64,000 nucleotides of DNA from Pseudoflavitalea sp. G-6-1-2. Lineage in GTDB: Bacteria > Bacteroidota > Bacteroidia > Chitinophagales > Chitinophagaceae. Of the stretch, positions 62,056 through 64,000 are shown piece by piece. Positions within the stretch are counted from its first letter, which is position 1, and each line of letters opens with the position of its first letter. The position numbers and the translations under genes are program-made. The stretch spans positions 1,860,001 through 1,924,000 of the forward strand of contig NZ_JABBGB010000001.1 of the NCBI RefSeq assembly GCF_012927185.1. The letters are read 5' to 3'. The notes beneath the pieces were generated by a model. That model was not told where the DNA came from. It ran no database searches and saw only the letters and a list, made by a program, of their open reading frames with translations.

Positions 62056-64000
62056 ATGCGTATGCTCAAAACGTTTTATATGATAGCAAACAATTTCAAA
62101 ATGCTGAACCGCTGTCTGATGCTGGTTTTGCTCCTTGCCGGAGCAGTATCGGTAAATGCACAGCAGAAGGCACAGCTGAACGGTATCGTTACAACTGAAT
62201 CAGGTGATCCGTTAAGCAGTGTAAGCATCTCCGTTATTCTGGTTAATTCCAAAGACACACAGTCGCTTTCGTCGAACGACAAAGGCCTTTTCTCTGTAAC
62301 CAATCTTCAACCCGGAAGCAAATATCATTTCAGCTTCTCTCATGTTGGGTTTCAGGTACAGACAGTAAAGAATTTCGAGATCCGTGTCGGTGTAAACAAT
62401 TCGATCATCATCAGAATGAAAGAACAACCTGCCGGACTCAACGAAATAGTAGTGATCGGGTACGGCTCAGTTAAGAAGAAAGACCTCACCGGTGCGCTCA
62501 GCTCCGTAAAAGGAAGTAAAGCCAATGAAGTTGCTGCGGGCGACGTAACCAATGTGTTGCAGGGCCGCGCTGCAGGCGTATTGGTGCAGACACAATCGTG
62601 GAAACCCGGATCCAACGCGCAGGTACGTATCCGCGGATACCGCTCCATCAATGGCGACAACGAGCCGCTCTATGTGGTGGACGGTGTACCAATGGTGGAT
62701 GCCATCAGCATGGTTAGTCCTAACGACATCGAATCATTCGAAATTCTCAAAGACGCCTCTGCAACTGCCATCTACGGCAACCGTGGTTCCAATGGTGTGA
62801 TTCTGATCACTACCAAAAAAGGAAAGAAAGGCCGCTCCATTGTGGAGTACAACGGTTATTACGGAATTCAGAAAAATCAACCCCTCCCCGAACTGATGTC
62901 TGCCGCCGAATTTGTAGAGTACTCCCGCGAAGCACAACGCAATGCACTCGGTGGCACTTACGATGGCAAACCAAATAAAGAACTCGATTTCAAAAACGAA
63001 CAGCTTGTGGCCACTCCTTACATGCAGGAAAATATGAAACGCGCATGGGCAAGCGGAACGTATGATCCTTCACAACTCACTACCACAGACTGGCTCGATT
63101 ACGGGCTTCGTCAGGGAACGATTCAGGATCATCAGCTGAGCGTTCGCGGAGGCAGTGATCAAACAAGGTTTCTGCTCTCTGCAAACTACTTCGGGAACAC
63201 AGGTGTGGTACGCGATCAGGATTACCAACGATATTCCGTTCGTCTCAATGCCGAGCACGACATCAGAAAAAATATCAGAATCGGAACACAGATGAGTTAT
63301 GCCAATTCCGCACTCAATGCAGGATGGTCCGATGTGTTCGATGGCTATGGTCTTAAAAGTTTCAATCCACTGGCAAGCCCTTACAATGCAGACGGAACCC
63401 TGGCCATGTTCCCCACCAATAACACCCGAACTCCGAATCCTGTAACCAATTTCGGTAAAACAAAAAGACTGCGCAAGCAGGACAGAATGCTGGGCAATTT
63501 CTTTCTTGAAGTAGACCTCCTGAAAGATCTTCGCTTCAGATCCAATCTGGCACTGGATTACAGAGCTTCGCAATATTTCGATTTCAATAGTGAGAATACG
63601 GCAGTTGCTGGCGGACAAGCCCCTTCTTCAGCAGTGAATGCATCCGAAAGAAAGTTCATGTACACACTGGAGAACATCCTTAGCTACACCGGCAATATCG
63701 GAGAAGATCATTCACTCTATGCCACAGTGGTGCAATCTATTCAGTCGGAAAAAATTGAGTCCAACAAGATCGATGTAAAAGAGCTGCCTTATGATGGTCA
63801 GCTTTATTACAATGTAGGCAGCGCACTTACCATCAACGGCGTGAACAGCAATCTCAGTGAATGGGCACTGGCTTCTTACATGGGAAGGATCAACTACGGA
63901 TACAAAGGGAAATACCTCGCAACAGTTTCTGCAAGATGGGATGGTTCATCGAGACTGGCAGCAGGAAGACAATGGGTGATCTTCCCTTCAGTAGCACTCG
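62056..64000 (+). CDS. SusC/RagA-type TonB-linked outer membrane protein, 3' end outside window
   Basis: An uninterrupted frame of 648 codons runs to the window edge. It starts MRMLKTFYMIANNFKMLNRC (later in-frame ATGs at 62062, 62080 and 62101 are possible) with a signal peptide ending VSVNAQ. A CarboxypepD_reg-like domain follows (LNGIVTTESGDPLSSVSISV), then the TonB box region and plug (NEIVVIGYGSVKKKDLTGAL; QVRIRGYRSINGDNEPLYVV DG) and the start of the barrel, ending in FPSVAL. No STN signalling domain lies between the signal peptide and the first domain. It imports oligomers, often glycans, with a SusD partner expected beyond the edge. Confidence 0.95.
   Translation, partial: MRMLKTFYMIANNFKMLNRCLMLVLLLAGAVSVNAQQKAQLNGIVTTESGDPLSSVSISVILVNSKDTQSLSSNDKGLFSVTNLQPGSKYHFSFSHVGFQVQTVKNFEIRVGVNNSIIIRMKEQPAGLNEIVVIGYGSVKKKDLTGALSSVKGSKANEVAAGDVTNVLQGRAAGVLVQTQSWKPGSNAQVRIRGYRSINGDNEPLYVVDGVPMVDAISMVSPNDIESFEILKDASATAIYGNRGSNGVILITTKKGKKGRSIVEYNGYYGIQKNQPLPELMSAAEFVEYSREAQRNALGGTYDGKPNKELDFKNEQLVATPYMQENMKRAWASGTYDPSQLTTTDWLDYGLRQGTIQDHQLSVRGGSDQTRFLLSANYFGNTGVVRDQDYQRYSVRLNAEHDIRKNIRIGTQMSYANSALNAGWSDVFDGYGLKSFNPLASPYNADGTLAMFPTNNTRTPNPVTNFGKTKRLRKQDRMLGNFFLEVDLLKDLRFRSNLALDYRASQYFDFNSENTAVAGGQAPSSAVNASERKFMYTLENILSYTGNIGEDHSLYATVVQSIQSEKIESNKIDVKELPYDGQLYYNVGSALTINGVNSNLSEWALASYMGRINYGYKGKYLATVSARWDGSSRLAAGRQWVIFPSVAL

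Overview
The window reads as chromosomal DNA of a Bacteroidota bacterium, most likely family Chitinophagaceae (Chitinophaga / Pseudoflavitalea-like). The support is lineage-typical gene types: a SusC/RagA TonB-linked receptor behind an ECF sigma/FecR pair, two large proteins with type IX secretion C-termini, DUF4293 and DUF6427 membrane proteins, a DUF6934 protein, HYC_CC_PP and HMA-like AraC proteins, and promoters of the Bacteroidota type (-7 TAnnTTTG). The family-level call is inference from protein style, not from a marker gene.

Left part (1-34 kb) is mostly housekeeping: an AsmA-like protein cut by the window edge, metG, two LD-carboxypeptidase paralogues separated by a decayed monooxygenase fragment and a HigBA-type toxin-antitoxin pair, a DUF6934/small-protein pair, oxyR, two membrane-anchored alpha/beta hydrolases, kup, purQ, a split DsbD system, an ECF sigma factor, uvrA, glyA, a sugar-phosphate nucleotidyltransferase, a NatAB-like ABC exporter, a COG2509-type FAD protein and dnaA. 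Most genes carry clear intrinsic terminators.

At 34.5-40.8 kb a complete tRNA-Ser(GCU) gene is followed by a compact integrative island bounded by a 15-bp direct repeat of the tRNA 3' end (34593-34607 and 40803-40817). It carries a tyrosine integrase, a mobilisation-gene remnant, an XRE regulator and a cargo of an AAA+ ATPase and a subtilisin-like protease. This cargo resembles the IetAS anti-phage / plasmid-maintenance pair, but the two genes face each other with only three bases between their stops. The hairpin that probably terminated the tRNA originally now sits beyond the right end of the island. This is the best candidate for an interesting system in the window.

The right part (40.9-64 kb) is surface and signalling biology: an 1166-aa beta-helix/MBG-repeat protein with a T9SS tail, an SMP-30-like propeller protein, an HMA-derived AraC regulator with a HYC_CC_PP metal-type protein, a two-component-propeller histidine kinase whose LuxR-type response regulator is convergent and overlaps its 3' end, an 1827-aa T9SS adhesin-like protein, a LytS/LytTR two-component pair, a zinc phospholipase C/P1-nuclease-like exoprotein, and an ECF sigma - FecR - SusC cascade that runs off the right edge.

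Beyond genes, the window shows an array of AGCCGA hexamers phased at about 10.7 bp (18554-18666), a 47-bp intergenic repeat in front of two toxin-antitoxin-like loci, a possible attenuator in the kup leader, a long imperfect hairpin downstream of the sigma factor, and several promoters placed so close to start codons that the mRNAs would be leaderless.
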